The notes under the pieces are model-generated. The model did not search any database, was not told the origin of the DNA, and saw nothing but the letters and a program-made list of their open reading frames with translations. Source: Strobilurus pachycystidiatus (Eukaryota > Basidiomycota > Agaricomycetes > Agaricales > Physalacriaceae). From it: 64,000 nt of DNA. The stretch lies in NCBI GenBank assembly GCA_019915135.1, contig JAHLMK010000004.1:1798001-1862000 (forward strand), in the 5' to 3' direction. Numbering within the stretch: position 1 is the first letter of the stretch; each line of letters opens with the position of its first letter. The position numbers and the translations under genes are program-made. Shown piece by piece: positions 1-12,719 of this stretch.

Positions 1-235
1 CGCGACAGAAGGAGAAGACCAGATTGGCAGTGCAGGGGATTGGGCAGGACACGGCCCCTGCGTCACCGCCACAAGTCAGCATCTAACGATACTCCGAAAT
101 CTGACGAGTACCCAGAACATAGTTCCTTGTCTATCTACTTAAAGTTGACGATCATACCATCTTTCTTTCTGCATCTTCTGACGGACGGGAGGCTTGTCCA
201 CGATGTGTTTTCTCATTTGATCCGTTCATCTTGAT
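1..235 (+). pseudogene. 3' fragment of an unknown duplicated gene (copy A)
   Basis: The first 235 bases match, with substitutions and small gaps, the 3' part of the copy at about 364-1111. Shared pieces include a CGCCACAAG stretch, a GACGAGTACC stretch and a TCTGCATCT-TGACGA stretch in the same order. It is cut by the window edge, so its 5' end is not visible. The corresponding reading is short and no domain is recognisable. I treat it as a diverged tandem copy, possibly decayed. It could also be the end of a real gene that starts outside the window. Confidence 0.35.
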
Positions 236-363
236 GCTGTCTTCGCCTGGTAGAGCTTGAAGGTTGAATTCATTCATTCATGGCTGTCGTCATGCACGAA
301 CACGTGGTCATCGTTGCTTAACGCGTTCCCTGTCCCTAACCGCGCTCCTCTGTTTTGACCACC

Positions 364-1111
364 ATGTCCAACAAAGAAATGTCAGTCTCTATTCTCGTTC
401 TATTTTGAGATTATCTCTCATGTCCGCAGATTTCCTCGTCGCATACCAGTTGATCGGCCTCCACCAGTGCGTGGCACGTTGGTAGACGGTCGTCGAACCC
501 CGGATTATGTGCTCGCTTGGGTCTGCCCTCGCAGTGAATTGTACAAGAATCTCGAAATTGGGGAGACTAGGCTCAACGTCAACGACGCAATTGCAGAGAA
601 ATGGGCGACTGGCCAGACTTTGAGTACGTTCTTCTAATCGACGATTCCTGTCCCTTACTCATCTTGGCTAGTTACAGCCTTTCGCCATTGGCCTACCTCG
701 GGGTGGATGGAAACTACTATCTCATCGCCATGTACAACCTTCCTAGATTTGATCACCTCGATCGAGTTCGCGATGTGGCGGGGGATCCACTCATTCAATC
801 GGCAAGAATCTCTATGGGCGTGGACAAGGACCCATCCCTAGAAGCCACACTGCAGTGGTTCAGATGGCCGCTTCGCTGGCTCGAGGCAGAGGAGCGAAAG
901 AAGGAGAAAGCCAGATGGGCGGAGGAAGAGGCCAGATGGGCAGAGCTACAGGGCGGCTCAGCTGCGCAGGCTGCGACTCGGATACCGCCACAAGCCAGTG
1001 TTCCATGATGATTTGAAGCCCGACGAGTACCGAGAACACAGCCTGTTGTCTGTTTACCTTCCTCCGCAATACCACCGTTCTGCATCTACTGACGACCAGG
1101 CGGAGCCTCGA
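364..1111 (+). pseudogene. unknown gene, frame-disrupted (copy B)
   Basis: A plausible first exon begins at 364 (MSNKE), followed by an intron with a GTCAGT donor and a second exon reading RTPDYVLAWVCPRSELY. A later segment reads YLGVDGNYYLIAMYNLPRF and continues to PLRWLEAEERKKEKARWAE, and the end reads YRHKPVFHDDLKPDEYREH. These three segments look like real protein, but I could not join them in one phase with GT/AG introns: the middle segment is in a different frame from both sides. Either an intron was missed or the gene has frameshifts. No known domain is recognised. The 3' part is duplicated at 1-235. Confidence 0.35.
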
Positions 1112-1453
1112 TAGACATGGCGCTGATCTACGTAGACACTTGTCTGCCATGTGTCTAGCGCGCGACCTTCACCTGGTTGCGAAAATGAAGCTTCTACGAC
1201 GACCTATCAGCTCCAAAGATCGAATATACTCGCCGCACCGTGTCTTATGGTCAGTGCAATATTGAGGTATCTTAGGAGTCCTGCCTCCAGACAAGCCGCC
1301 ATGGCAATAATTGACGAAGAGTCACCATGCGATTGCTGTAAACACTAGCCCGGAATATGTTGCGCCCAGGTGTCCTGCTCAACTGCCAAGGCCTGCTCTG
1401 GTATTGGTGGGATAGATAAAGAACAAATAGATTGGCAGTCTGACGATACCTCC
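1112..1453. other. intergenic, no gene seen
   Basis: This stretch lies between the decayed copy B and the 3' end of COQ5. The short open frames here have no recognisable domain and no consistent exon structure. Confidence 0.5.
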
Positions 1454-2533
<1,080 letters not shown>

Positions 2534-3272
2534 ATGGCAAGGCCCCGACCTACTCACTGTAAGCACAGATGCTCAGGCTGCGACAGACTCTGTTTAAATC
2601 CTGAGCAATTAAACAGTTCTTTCCATACCTCTGGGACAAATCCACCCCACATTACGCGCAAAAGTCACCCAGTTGTGCAACGCGCTTGATCCTGACCTTC
2701 AGCCTATTGTCGTCGCTCCTGCTCGGCTACACTTCACACTTGGCGTCATGAATCTTGGCTCTCGTCAAACAGGCTCAAAGTCTGTCGAAGAGGCACTCGC
2801 TCTTCTTGGAGATCTTCCTTCTCGACTTCCTCTCGTCGAATCAGCACCTCTCATCCCCCTTGACGTTCTCGACGTCCTCAAACGTCAAGGGAAGAGGAAG
2901 GCTCATGTTCTTCACGTCGGACCTCAGAAATCAGGCAACGAATCCCTCTTTCAGCTATTCAATCGCATCCACTCCATCTTTCGAGAAGAAGGCTTCATAA
3001 CTGAGACGCGCCCACTGAAGCTGCACATGACCCTTCTCAATACCAACTTCAGGCGGTTACGCCATGGAAGACCTCATCCCATTGATTTCGATGCTATTCG
3101 AGACGGGAGTGGGGCACTTGGGATTGCAGCCGATTTGCTCGACGATTTCGATTTTCCTTTGCCCATGTCCTGGGGAACATATGAGGCTTTCAGTCTCCAT
3201 CTATGCTCTATGGGAAGTTACGCTCCAGATGGAGGCTATGTTAGTCTTGGAAGTATCCCTTTGAAATTATAG
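2534..3272 (+). CDS. ASCC1/AKAP7-like 2H phosphoesterase-fold protein
   Basis: Two exons, 2534-2558 and 2617-3272, join in phase to 226 aa. The start is set by the first exon, MARPRPTH, which after splicing continues FLSIPLGQIHPTLRAKV as in the AKAP7/ASCC1 family (THFLSxPL). Two H-x-T motifs typical of the 2H (2'-5' RNA ligase-like) fold are visible: LHFTLGVMNL and LHMTLLNTNF. The C-terminal part reads PLPMSWGTYEAFSLHLCSMG. Vertebrate ASCC1 also has an N-terminal KH domain; none is seen here, so the protein is the phosphoesterase domain alone. The family works in RNA-related and alkylation-repair complexes, but the substrate of this protein cannot be inferred. It ends 107 bp from the convergent DUF2235 gene. 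Confidence 0.85.
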
Positions 3273-3379
3273 GTATGTACGCGTGCAATGACATGTACCC
3301 TGGACTTATCACTAATCTGCACTGCCAGCCCAACTGATAGTAAACCGTTCGAAATTGAGCAACGACTCTTTGACAAGAT

Positions 3380-5662
3380 TCAATCTATCCAAATAATATC
3401 CTCGGACAGTCTGGCCTTCGGTTTATACCGTTTAGGTCCATTGTCGTGCTTCGTTGCCTCCATCCGCGTCTTCACAGATCTGTGGACCTTCACGCTAGTA
3501 TGCCGCTTCGGTATATGTCGTCCTTGCGCAAGGTTGGGACTGCGATGGAAGCTTCAGCCAAAAGACGTCGCGAGAGGTCTGAAACGCACCCAAACCACGA
3601 CACCCATTTATCATTCCCCTCCTGGTGTCTGAAAAACATCGGAACCACCTCCAGGAGCCACCAAAATTTCGCGATGTGGAGTTGATCGTATTTTGGTGAT
3701 AGCGCATCGGCCAGCTCCTCATCCTCCTCCGTGATGAACGGGTCGGGTTCTTCAGCTGCCCGACCTTGTCTGCCAAGGAAAATGGAACTGCTCTTCCGGC
3801 GCAGTGAATTGAGGGCCCGTTTCACCAGCGGTGGTTTCTTGCCTATCGTCAGGATCTGCAGATCACTGCCCGAATGGGCCGGCGGACGTGGTAACACAAA
3901 GGGATACAGCGACGTAGGGTCGATTCCAATGTCTTGGAGCCGGTTTGAGTCGAACATTATCCCAGTGTTGGCCTTGAAACACTCGCGTACCATCCAGCGA
4001 AGGGAGATTCGGGCCAGCGAGTATCGCGTGTTGTTCTTGACAGACCCTCCGCCGACGTCTGCAAGGGATGTTAATCACTATCAAATTACGGGCAGTACCA
4101 CGTACCACAATGGCACCCCTACAGATGCGGTATCAGCCACATTGTTCCACATCGGGACACTGCATGAATTGGACGTACCGCGAACCACACCTCCTCCACA
4201 TCCGTGGGCCGCGCGCTGGTCTCCGAATGGATTCTCTCCATCTCGCGCATGAACCGCTCGTCCTCTGGATCCCACCTCGCCAACGCAGCCCTCTCGCGTT
4301 TCTGGTGCAGGCTCAAATTGATATTACTTGAGAACTGCTTGGTGTTCTTCCGGCTCGTCGACGGGGACTGCCTCGGCGTGCCCAGTTTTTGTTCCTCCTG
4401 GGTGGGACGGTTCCATAAGTTGGCTTTGAATTTGGCGCGACGCTCGTCGAGGGCTAGGGCGTGTCGGAAAGTGCGCACGATGGTGTTGGAGGTCGTAAAG
4501 GGGAGATGGCGGGGTATGATGCCTACTGAGTCGACAGTATCCCTGCGATAGATTCAGAATGCGAAAGACTCGAATCGCCAGTCAAGTTGCACCTACCAGA
4601 CGCCGACGAATTCGATTTGCACTTCGATACAGAATGCGCTCTTAAAGTCCGTGGACTGATCCCAGCCGAAAGGATCCGTCTCTGTGTACATCTTGTACGC
4701 AAAAGGTACTTGTTGCCAGTTGTCAGGCGGTAGAAGGCCTACTTTATGAAGCATGCCAGCGAGACTGAGAAGACGCATCAACACCATTGACATATCCCGC
4801 CTTATAGTAATCTACATACCTGCGAGCTGTATAGGCTCCTCTCGAGAAGCCGAAGATACATATTCGGTCCCCAGCGTGATCTGAGGATTCAAATGAGTAT
4901 CTCTATGTGTTGCGCCGTATTGACAAATCGTCACATACAATTTTGCATCAAGAATTCGTAACCATCTGTCCACCATCAGTCGAACTCGACAACTTGAGAG
5001 GACCATGGCACTCACCCATGACATGGGCATCCAAATGCCAAGCCACCATAGTGTCCAGCGTCTATATCCCATGACGAGTTAATACACACTAAAAGCAGGG
5101 TCAGAGAATATAGTTCACCTTGGACACATTCGACATGAACCGGGAAGCCACTTTCGGCGAGATGTATGTCCCAATCCCTGTCTGTTAAGCGCGCAGGTCA
5201 GGTCAGGTCATTTACGCGTCGTTCGGGTTTGGGTTTGGGTTCTGGTTCGGACGCGATCACCACAACACATACCTGATAGTACACCATCTGCTCCCTCCGA
5301 TCATCCTTCTTCAGAAGGGAGAACAGGTTCACGATGTTGGAGTTGTCGGCATCGAACTGGTCGCCGGTGCCGTCGAAGCACAGCACGAGGGTGCGGTTGT
5401 CGTGCGTGGGGGGGATGATGGGCGGGAAGGCGTTCGGGTCGAGCGTGTGCTCCTTCCTCAACGGATTGTGTGGCCGCAAGGTAGAGTAGGGCCGCGCGGT
5501 CTTCGGGATTTCCGCCGAGAGAAGGTGGCCTTGGGGTGAGCGGGAATTGGGATTGAGAGGAAGAGGCTCGGCGACCGTGTCATAATGTTCGTCCGAGTCT
5601 TCAACGATGGTCGCAGAGTTGGAGGGCTCGAAGACGTGGGAGATCGTAGAGGGCATGGTCAT
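3380..5662 (-). CDS. DUF2235 alpha/beta-hydrolase (Tle1-like)
   Basis: Ten exons join in phase to 435 aa: 5662-5273, 5181-5119, 5061-5016, 4965-4939, 4880-4820, 4764-4597, 4542-4179, 4118-4106, 4058-3590 and 3539-3380. The domain begins with LVLCFDGTGDQFDADNSN (FDGTGD at about 96-101). The nucleophile elbow is GFSRGAYTAR (Ser about 188), then GMLHKVGLLPP, VGVWDTVDSVG and GCHCDVGGGS. The conserved end is HIPKRHTSVKVHRSVKTRM. Exon 8 is only 13 nt, which is needed to restore GCHCDVGGG. DUF2235 proteins are predicted lipases or hydrolases related to the Tle1 phospholipase effectors of type VI secretion; fungi carry many copies of unknown role. No signal peptide is seen, so it is probably cytosolic. 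The first 90 residues are disordered and Pro-rich. Confidence 0.9.
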
Positions 5663-6245
5663 TGGTGAGTATTCGCAAGGTAATTTGTTCGTGAGAGGAC
5701 GTTCGTGTCAAAAGTGGGGAGTCGTTGTAGTCCGACGAGCGACCGGTGTCTACTTTATAGACGCCCAGAAACGCGGGGAAGTGGTAAGGATCACCATCAA
5801 TTGCCGGTGGTGCCTTGGTGCATCAAATCGCCCTGCCTAAAACATGGCATTCTTCGGAATGAACGCATACAGTACAAGAGACACAGCAATTCTAGTCATT
5901 GCGCCACAGGAATGCATTTATTGTGGAATGAAATGTCATGGGACAGCGCCATAGACGGCAGCGCCACGAAAACCTGGGTTTCGGGATCCACGAAACGAAA
6001 CGGAACGGAGGAAGGTAAATGCAATAACAATAACATGAATCCGAACTCCACGCGGACAACTGTGGCGGCCGATGCCAGGCCAACTCCTGGTCGGCTACGA
6101 AGACTCTGAAGTGGGATATTAGTCTTCTGACAATCGTAAGTTCAAGCCCCCAAAGAAGTCTTCAGATCCTACACCAAACTTGTTATACCATAAGATAAAG
6201 ACAAATACACCTTTCAGTTATACACTCCCACTCGCCTCTACTCGT
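5663..6245. other. intergenic, no gene seen
   Basis: This lies between the 5' end of the DUF2235 gene and the 3' end of the tryptophanyl-tRNA synthetase gene. It should contain the DUF2235 promoter and the synthetase 3' UTR. The short open frames have no recognisable content. Confidence 0.5.
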
Positions 6246-7887
6246 CTACAGGGTCAACGCTTTACCCATAGTGGGCTCAATCTTCCGCTTTGAGTCCATG
6301 AAAGCGCTGACCTCCTCATCCGTGATTGCAGCTCTCCGTGCTTGGAAATCACCGACGAACTTTTGCAGCATCTCTATACATTTCCCCTTGAGCTGACCGG
6401 TCAACAGTCGGCCTGCGCGGTATTCCTAAACGCGCATTCTCAGCACACAAAGCATCGGGGACGTCGGGGCACAGGTACGTACCTCTCCCATTTTTGCCAG
6501 CTCTTCGTCATCCTCCATGAAGAACGAAAGGTATTGATAGCTAACATCCACATCGGTGTTCCCCCCCAACCGCCGGTGCTCTTCCTCAGTCTCCTGCCCA
6601 CCCGAAAAGCCGTGTCGGTTTATCTTTTTCTTGATCTGGCCGGCAGTGTCGGTCATGTATATACTGCTGTTAGGGTCGCTAGCGCTCATCTTCGTCTGGG
6701 GGCCCTGCAATGCGGGGAAGAACTTGGCGTGCAGAAGCGCGGGCTTGGGGTATTTGAGTTTCTGCGCTACGTCGCGGGTGAGGCGGAAGTATGGATCCTG
6801 GTCGATGGCGCATGGGATGAGACACGGGATATTGGAGACCGTGCCGAATATCTGGGGGAAGGAGTTGGAGAAGGACGGCGTGGCTTGGATGGCGGCAAAG
6901 TGGATTTTGCCGATGTTGTCAGAGTCGCCGAAGCCGAATGTCGCTTTCGCCTGGCTGTAGGTGATTTGACGCGAGATCTTGGAGACGTTCTCGTAGAATG
7001 GGCCGCCGACGAACTCGTAGTCGCTGAAGATGAAGGTTTTCGACAGGTCGAAGCCGACGGCGATGATGTCCCTTGCATTCATGCGAGAGAATTCCTTTAC
7101 TTGTTCCACCTTGAGTTCATGCTTGAAGAGGAACTTTTCGTCGTCTAGGATGGTTGATCAAGGGATCGCGTTCAAACGGTGGAGAAAGAATTACCAGTCA
7201 GCTGGATTACCAAAGGCACTTGGAAGACATCCTGTAGCCATCTAAAGTATGTCAGTGTTGTATAGTATGCAATTAGGGCATGCGCACTTTGTGAAGGTGA
7301 ATGGAATCATGTGTCCAAGATGCATGCTGTTGCTGCTTGGGCCACGTCCCGTGTAGAGAAAGAATGGTTTGCCTTGTTCGTAGCGATCTAGTATTTTATC
7401 GAGATCACTAGACAGAGATAAGGTCGTTGGATATTGGCAGAGTGAAGACACACACCGATGCGAGAAGAACATGCCGCGTCGAAGGAAGATGTGTGGCCGC
7501 TTCCCTGTCAGCTTTTCGAACCTCGCAAGGAGCGCCTCGTCGATTTGACGCGTTCCAAACTGGGAAATGAGCTTGTCATAGTCGATTGCTTGTTGCTGTC
7601 CGTCTGCCGACACCGATCCCTGCACGTCCCAAGGCGTAACCACCTGATCGGACGACGCTGCATCGCCTGCTGCCGGCTGGACAGCTGGTGCTGCGGGTGT
7701 CGCTGCAGGCGCCGTGGAGGCAGTACTTTCGGAACGATCAATGTGACTGGGATTTGCAGCAAAACCTGGCGACGCACTCGGCGAGAGACGAGCCCGCCAG
7801 CGCGGCGCCGACCGATTCGACAGTGGCCGCCGCCGTTGGCTCGGCAGAGATGCCGTCTGGCAGTGGCTGGGGCATCAACGAGGCCAT
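6246..7887 (-). CDS. WRS1: tryptophanyl-tRNA synthetase, cytoplasmic
   Basis: This class I aminoacyl-tRNA synthetase charges tRNA-Trp. Six exons join in phase to 462 aa: 7887-7778, 7725-7456, 7407-7288, 7241-7195, 7144-6483 and 6425-6246. After a Pro/Ala-rich leader the eukaryotic cytosolic block [10 protein letters not shown] appears. The class I signature is MHLGHMIPF (HLGH about 156-159), and the second signature is [11 protein letters not shown] (KMSAS about 334-338). [15 protein letters not shown] and [16 protein letters not shown] are typical of eukaryotic TrpRS. The C-terminus reads [18 protein letters not shown]. There is no mitochondrial presequence of obvious kind. The start at 7887 is the first in-frame ATG before the conserved region. 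It is divergent from cullin 1. Confidence 0.95.
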
Positions 7888-8020
7888 GTCGACGGGCGCG
7901 ATGCAAAGACGATGGGAGGAGGAGTCAGAAATTTGAGAATCAGCAGGCGAAATGACGGAATCCCGTGATGCGATCTCCGTGGCTGCCACCCTCGCCCATC
8001 CCTGTTCTCCTCCGCCCACA
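7888..8020. promoter_or_regulatory. shared divergent promoter WRS1 / CUL1
   Basis: 133 bp lie between the start codons of the TrpRS gene (minus) and the cullin gene (plus). If cullin starts at the in-frame ATG 7952, the gap shrinks to 64 bp. No defined element is recognised. Confidence 0.45.
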
Positions 8021-10740
8021 ATGCCGCCAGCAGCCAGCACGGCGATTCCGCCCGCGAATGCGGACCTCGCCACGACCTGGGCATTCCTCGAGGATGGCGT
8101 GGATCACATCATGACCAAGTTGCAGACCGGTGTTTCGTACTCAAAGGTGCGTACTTTACAACTGGAATTCGCGCCATAATTTGCTAATTAATCCGCACAG
8201 TACATGTCGCTCTACACCGTGGCGTACAACTACTGTGTCTCCCCGCGCAACAATGCTTCGCACGAGTTTGGTGGCGTCGGCCATGGCCGCTGTGAGTGCC
8301 CGCTGCCCTGCCCCCCGTGCGCTGTGCTCAGCTGTCTTCCCCAGCAGGGGCCAATCTCATGGGCTCTGATCTGTACAACAATCTCATCCGCTACTTTGTC
8401 TGCCATCTCAAATTGCTTCGGGACGTACGTACCGCTCCACGTCGCGTCCGCGATGCAGCCTGATCACACGCCCCAATTTACAGGAGGCCGACACCATGCA
8501 GGAGGAGGCCCTTCTGCGATACTACGCTGCGGAATGGCATCGGTACACAACAGGTGCCAACTACATCAATCGCCTCTTCACCTATCTGAACCGACATTGG
8601 GTCAAGCGGGAGCGCGACGAAGGCAGGAAGACCGTGTATCCTATATATACGGTGGGTCCGCACGCGTACAGCGTGCATTACCATATTTATCGCCCTCATA
8701 TAGCTTGCCCTTGTTCAGTGGAGAGGCAGTCTGTTCGGACCAATACAGCAGAAGAACACGAAATTGGCCACCGCGATCCTTCGTTTGATTGAACAGCAGC
8801 GCGATGGTCAGACGATCGACCAAGGTCTTGTCAAACAGGTCGTGGACTCCTTTGTTTCTCTTGGGCTCGATGAAATGGATCCCAACAAAGTCTGCCTCGA
8901 CGTCTACCGGGACCACCTCGAATTACCTTTCCTCGACGCCACCGAAAAATACTACAAAAAGGAATCAGAGTCCTTCCTCTCGGAGAACAGCGTTCCCGAG
9001 TACTTGAAGAAGGCAGAGGAGCGGCTAAGAGAGGAGGAGGATCGCGTCGAGCGCTATCTCAACACTCAGACGAGGAAGGTCTTGATTGCCAAATGCGAGG
9101 ATGTGCTCATTCGACAGCACTCGGAGCTCATGTGGGAAAACTTCCAAACCCTGCTCGACTTTGATCAGGACGAGGATCTGCAGCGTATGTACGCGCTCCT
9201 CTCACGGATACCTGAAGGGCTGGAACCGCTGAGGAAGAAGTTTGAAGAGCATGTGAAGAAGGCTGGTCATGAGGCAGTGTCCAAGCTCATCGTCGACGGC
9301 GGAGAGAGCGGCGACGCGCTGGAGCCGAAGGCCTATGTCGATGCCTTGCTGGAGGTTCACGAGAAGAACGCTGCGATCGTCGACAGAAGCTTCAGAGGTG
9401 AAGCAGGATTCGTCGCCAGCTTGGACAAAGCCTGTCGCGAATTCGTCAATCGCAACGCGGCGACTGGACCTTCGCATTCCAAATCGGCAGAACTTTTGGC
9501 AAAGCATACAGATCTGATGCTGCGAAAGAACAACAAGGTGACGGAAGAACAGGATCTGGAGGGTGCACTCAACCAAGTGGTACGTCTCAGGACTGTCCTT
9601 CTCAATTCCACTGACGCCTTCCAGATGATCATCTTCAAATACCTCGAGGACAAGGATATATTCCAGCAGTTCTACTCCACAAAGTTATCGAAGCGTCTAA
9701 TTCACTCCGTTTCTGCGTCGGACGAAGCTGAGGCTAGCATGATCTCGAAGCTGAAGGAGGCATGTGGATTCGAATACACCAACAAGCTGCAGCGAATGTT
9801 CACCGGTACGTACTATCGCTTCGACATCCGACCTTCGTATTCACCTAATCCCGTAGACATGTCACTGAGCAAAGATCTGACTGATCAGTTCAAGGACCGG
9901 ATGGAGCAGAATCACGACGACAACGACATTACCTTCTCCGTGATGGTTCTTGGGACGAACTTTTGGCCGATCAGCGCGCCTGATCACGAATTCATCGTGC
10001 CCAAAGAGATCTCGGTGACGTTCGACCGCTTCACGAAGTACTACCAGACGAAACACTCTGGGAGGAAGCTGACGTGGCTGTGGAACTACTCCAAGAACGA
10101 GCTTCGCACGAACTATTTGAACCAGAAATACATCCTGATGACGAGTTCGTATCAGATGGCGGTGCTGGTGCAGTACAACAGACAGGATACATTGAGTTTG
10201 GACGAACTCGTTGCTGCCACGTCAATCCGGAAGGATCTGATGACGCAGGTACTGGCGCTTCTTGTCAAGGCGAAGATCCTGGTAAACGAGGAGAACGAGC
10301 AGTTTGACTTGAATCCCGGTATGTACCGTGGTTCCATTCTTCCCACTCAGTGCCTAAATTCTGTCATGTGTAGGCTTCAAATCAAAGAAGATACGCGTCA
10401 ATCTCAACCAGCCCATCAAGGCCGAGGTGAAGCAGGAGACTGCCGATGTGATGAAGACGGTTGACGAAGACCGGAAGTATGTCATACAGGCGACGATTGT
10501 GCGCATCATGAAGGCGCGCAAGTCGATGAAGAACCAGCAGCTTATCCAAGAAGTGATCTCGCAAATCTCACAGAGGTTTGCACCCAAGATTCCTGATATC
10601 AAAAAGGTTCGTGCACCACTTTCTCCTCCACTTTACTTCGCCAACTCAATTGTCTTTTGCAGGCAATTGATACCCTCATCGAAAAGGAATACATGGAGCG
10701 GGTGGATGGCACCCGCGATACCTTTGCCTATATGGCATAG
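8021..10740 (+). CDS. CUL1: cullin 1 (SCF ubiquitin ligase scaffold)
   Basis: The scaffold of SCF E3 ligases binds Skp1/F-box adaptors at its N-terminus and Rbx1 at its C-terminus. Nine exons join in phase to 764 aa: 8021-8146, 8201-8291, 8345-8424, 8484-8651, 8704-9579, 9625-9805, 9857-10318, 10374-10606 and 10663-10740. The N-terminus reads DLATTWAFLEDGVDHIMTK and YMSLYTVAYNYCVS, the Skp1-binding helices. The cullin homology region includes YLEDKDIFQQFYSTKLSKRL and TFSVMVLGTNFWPI. The neddylation site is Lys708 in ATIVRIMKARKSMKN, and the protein ends DTFAYMA. An upstream in-frame ATG at 7952 would add 23 residues that look like leader sequence, so I prefer 8021. An F-box protein, a potential SCF partner, lies at 23.1 kb. 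Confidence 0.95.
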
Positions 10741-11129
10741 TTCCTCACATTGTACTGTCTTATCTCTGTAATAGTCTTTCATTGTAGCATTATACCACAC
10801 ATGTACGCATAAGTTAGCCATCTATTCATCATTTCGCCCACGCCACAATGATATGCGTGAGTACAAGGGATACTCATGGACCCTTAGGGAAGTGGCTGTG
10901 TATTGCCCTGTTTCCAGTTAGACTTTCCCAACATACTTCCACCATGATACACACGTTGTTTCAATTTTGCGAGGCGGTGAGTCCCTGGTCCAGGTCAGGC
11001 ACTGCGAGTCCCGACTCCGATCGTGAAGGTTACGTCACGAAGAACGATCGTTTATTTGGGCAGCCGCCGGCCCGGCCCTCGGCGCCGGAAAGAAAATATG
11101 ATTTTCCAACCCTTTCAACAACCACGATC

Positions 11130-12719
11130 ATGTCGGTGAGCGGTCTGCGCGACGCTCTCTTGGATGGACTCCGGGATCTCCCAGGGACTCGCGAGTTCCA
11201 CCTGCACGTGCTCGTGTCTTCGCCCAGAAAACACAACGGGCTTTTCCCATTCGCGATACCCAAGCAGAGGGCGTATCTGCAGGACATCCTCGTGCTGCTC
11301 TCGGAACAGAAAACCCCAGACTCACCCCGCATCATTGTGACCGGCATCGAGGTCTCGGTCTACAACATCCCCACCACGGGCTGTGCCATTCTCTACGTCT
11401 CAAAGGTTGATAGCACCGGGCAGGCCTCCACTCCTTCTCCGACATCAGCACTTGTTCGTGCCTTGCTGTTGTACTACGCGGACCCGGCGACGCGGCCCCT
11501 GGACGCAGAGCACTTCTGGGTCCACCTCTTTGCGCGCGCGCAGAATCAGTACCTGTTTCCCAACTCGTCGGACTTTGCCGGGAAGCGTCCTCTGACGGAC
11601 GTGCGGCTCTGTGGATGGTGGAAGAGTCTCTTAACCGGTGTGGCCGCCGAACTTGACCGACGATCGAACGTTAAACCCACCATTAGATTGAACTATGTTC
11701 TGCCAGGATTCTCTGAGCTCGAAGCCCATCATACGCTGAGAGTCTCCTCCTCTACATCCACATCTACATCAGTTTCTTGGGTCTACGGTCACCCGTACTC
11801 CCAGACAGATGTTCCCCTCCCTTGTCCCCCTCTACCTACCGAACAGCGTAACTTGGGTCACTATATTCCCTGGTTCGATGATTGCCCAAAGTCTCGCTTC
11901 CTTGACGAGATTGCATACACGACAGAAGCTAATGGCGTGAAATCACCTGTCCGGAAACGGTCCCGCGCCAACTCGCATGGAGATTCCGTTGCGCCACAGA
12001 TCTCCGAGCCGGCAAAGAAGGAGGAACGGCCTCTTGGGGAATTAGAACGCGTCTCCCCGGATGAGTTCTGGGAACGCATGTCCTTCCGCCAAGAATGCGT
12101 AGCAGGTGCAGTGACGGGATTCTTCACGCTCGGAATGACGTTCAAGAACTCCGCGTCCGCGTCGCCTGCACTGGCGCGGTCTTCGAAATCACCCCTCGAA
12201 CCCCAGCCCGGCGAGGTGTCGGCGCAATTAATCAAACGTGTCATTAACACCATGCACACGGGTGTGGAGTTCCCTAACCTCGAGCTCGCTGTCCGGGCGA
12301 CGGAGACATTGGAGGGTGCTATCCGCGGTCTGTGCGACGGAATCGCGTCTATTCATGCCCCGATTATACAGGCTCCACGTCCTGTGCGTCCAGGCAAACG
12401 GGACACTCGGTCGGACGTGACCCGACCGAAGACTCCTGAACCTCCGTCCCTCCTCGCCCCACCCGCCCCGCCCTGTACCCCTCCACCGCGTCTTACGAAC
12501 GGAAAGAGGATAATTCCCGACGTGTCTCCCAATCCCTTCCCCGAACCAGAGACGTCGCTGGAAACCTACAATTCACACATCTATGGTTCGATATGTGTGA
12601 GCAATGCGGACCTGCCTGCTAAAAGTACATCGACGTCGAAGGAAGGCGGTGGAGATGTGTCAACGGCACCAAAAGTGACGGTATTAGCGGTACGGAAGAA
12701 GAAGAAGAGAACCGAATAA
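11130..12719 (+). CDS. RTT109: Rtt109-type histone H3-K56 acetyltransferase
   Basis: Rtt109 is the fungal p300/CBP-like acetyltransferase that modifies H3 Lys56 and Lys9 with the chaperones Asf1 and Vps75. It is an uninterrupted reading frame of 529 aa starting MSVSGLRDALLDGLRDLPG. Family features are FHLHVLVSSPRKHNGLFPF, ALVRALLLYYADP, HLFARAQNQYLFPNS followed by LCGWWKSLL, and IPWFDDCPKSRFLDEIAYT. The C-terminal 200 residues are Pro-rich and disordered, making it longer than budding-yeast Rtt109 (436 aa), and end in a basic patch KKKKR. The frame is open back to 10848, but that upstream part looks like leader, and the ATG at 11130 precedes the conserved region directly. Confidence 0.85.
   Translation: MSVSGLRDALLDGLRDLPGTREFHLHVLVSSPRKHNGLFPFAIPKQRAYLQDILVLLSEQKTPDSPRIIVTGIEVSVYNIPTTGCAILYVSKVDSTGQASTPSPTSALVRALLLYYADPATRPLDAEHFWVHLFARAQNQYLFPNSSDFAGKRPLTDVRLCGWWKSLLTGVAAELDRRSNVKPTIRLNYVLPGFSELEAHHTLRVSSSTSTSTSVSWVYGHPYSQTDVPLPCPPLPTEQRNLGHYIPWFDDCPKSRFLDEIAYTTEANGVKSPVRKRSRANSHGDSVAPQISEPAKKEERPLGELERVSPDEFWERMSFRQECVAGAVTGFFTLGMTFKNSASASPALARSSKSPLEPQPGEVSAQLIKRVINTMHTGVEFPNLELAVRATETLEGAIRGLCDGIASIHAPIIQAPRPVRPGKRDTRSDVTRPKTPEPPSLLAPPAPPCTPPPRLTNGKRIIPDVSPNPFPEPETSLETYNSHIYGSICVSNADLPAKSTSTSKEGGGDVSTAPKVTVLAVRKKKKRTE

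Noticed and set aside
10848..11129. 94-codon N-terminal extension of Rtt109
   Set aside because: Open frame only. It lacks family similarity and its composition looks like 5' leader. The ATG at 11130 fits the conserved start.
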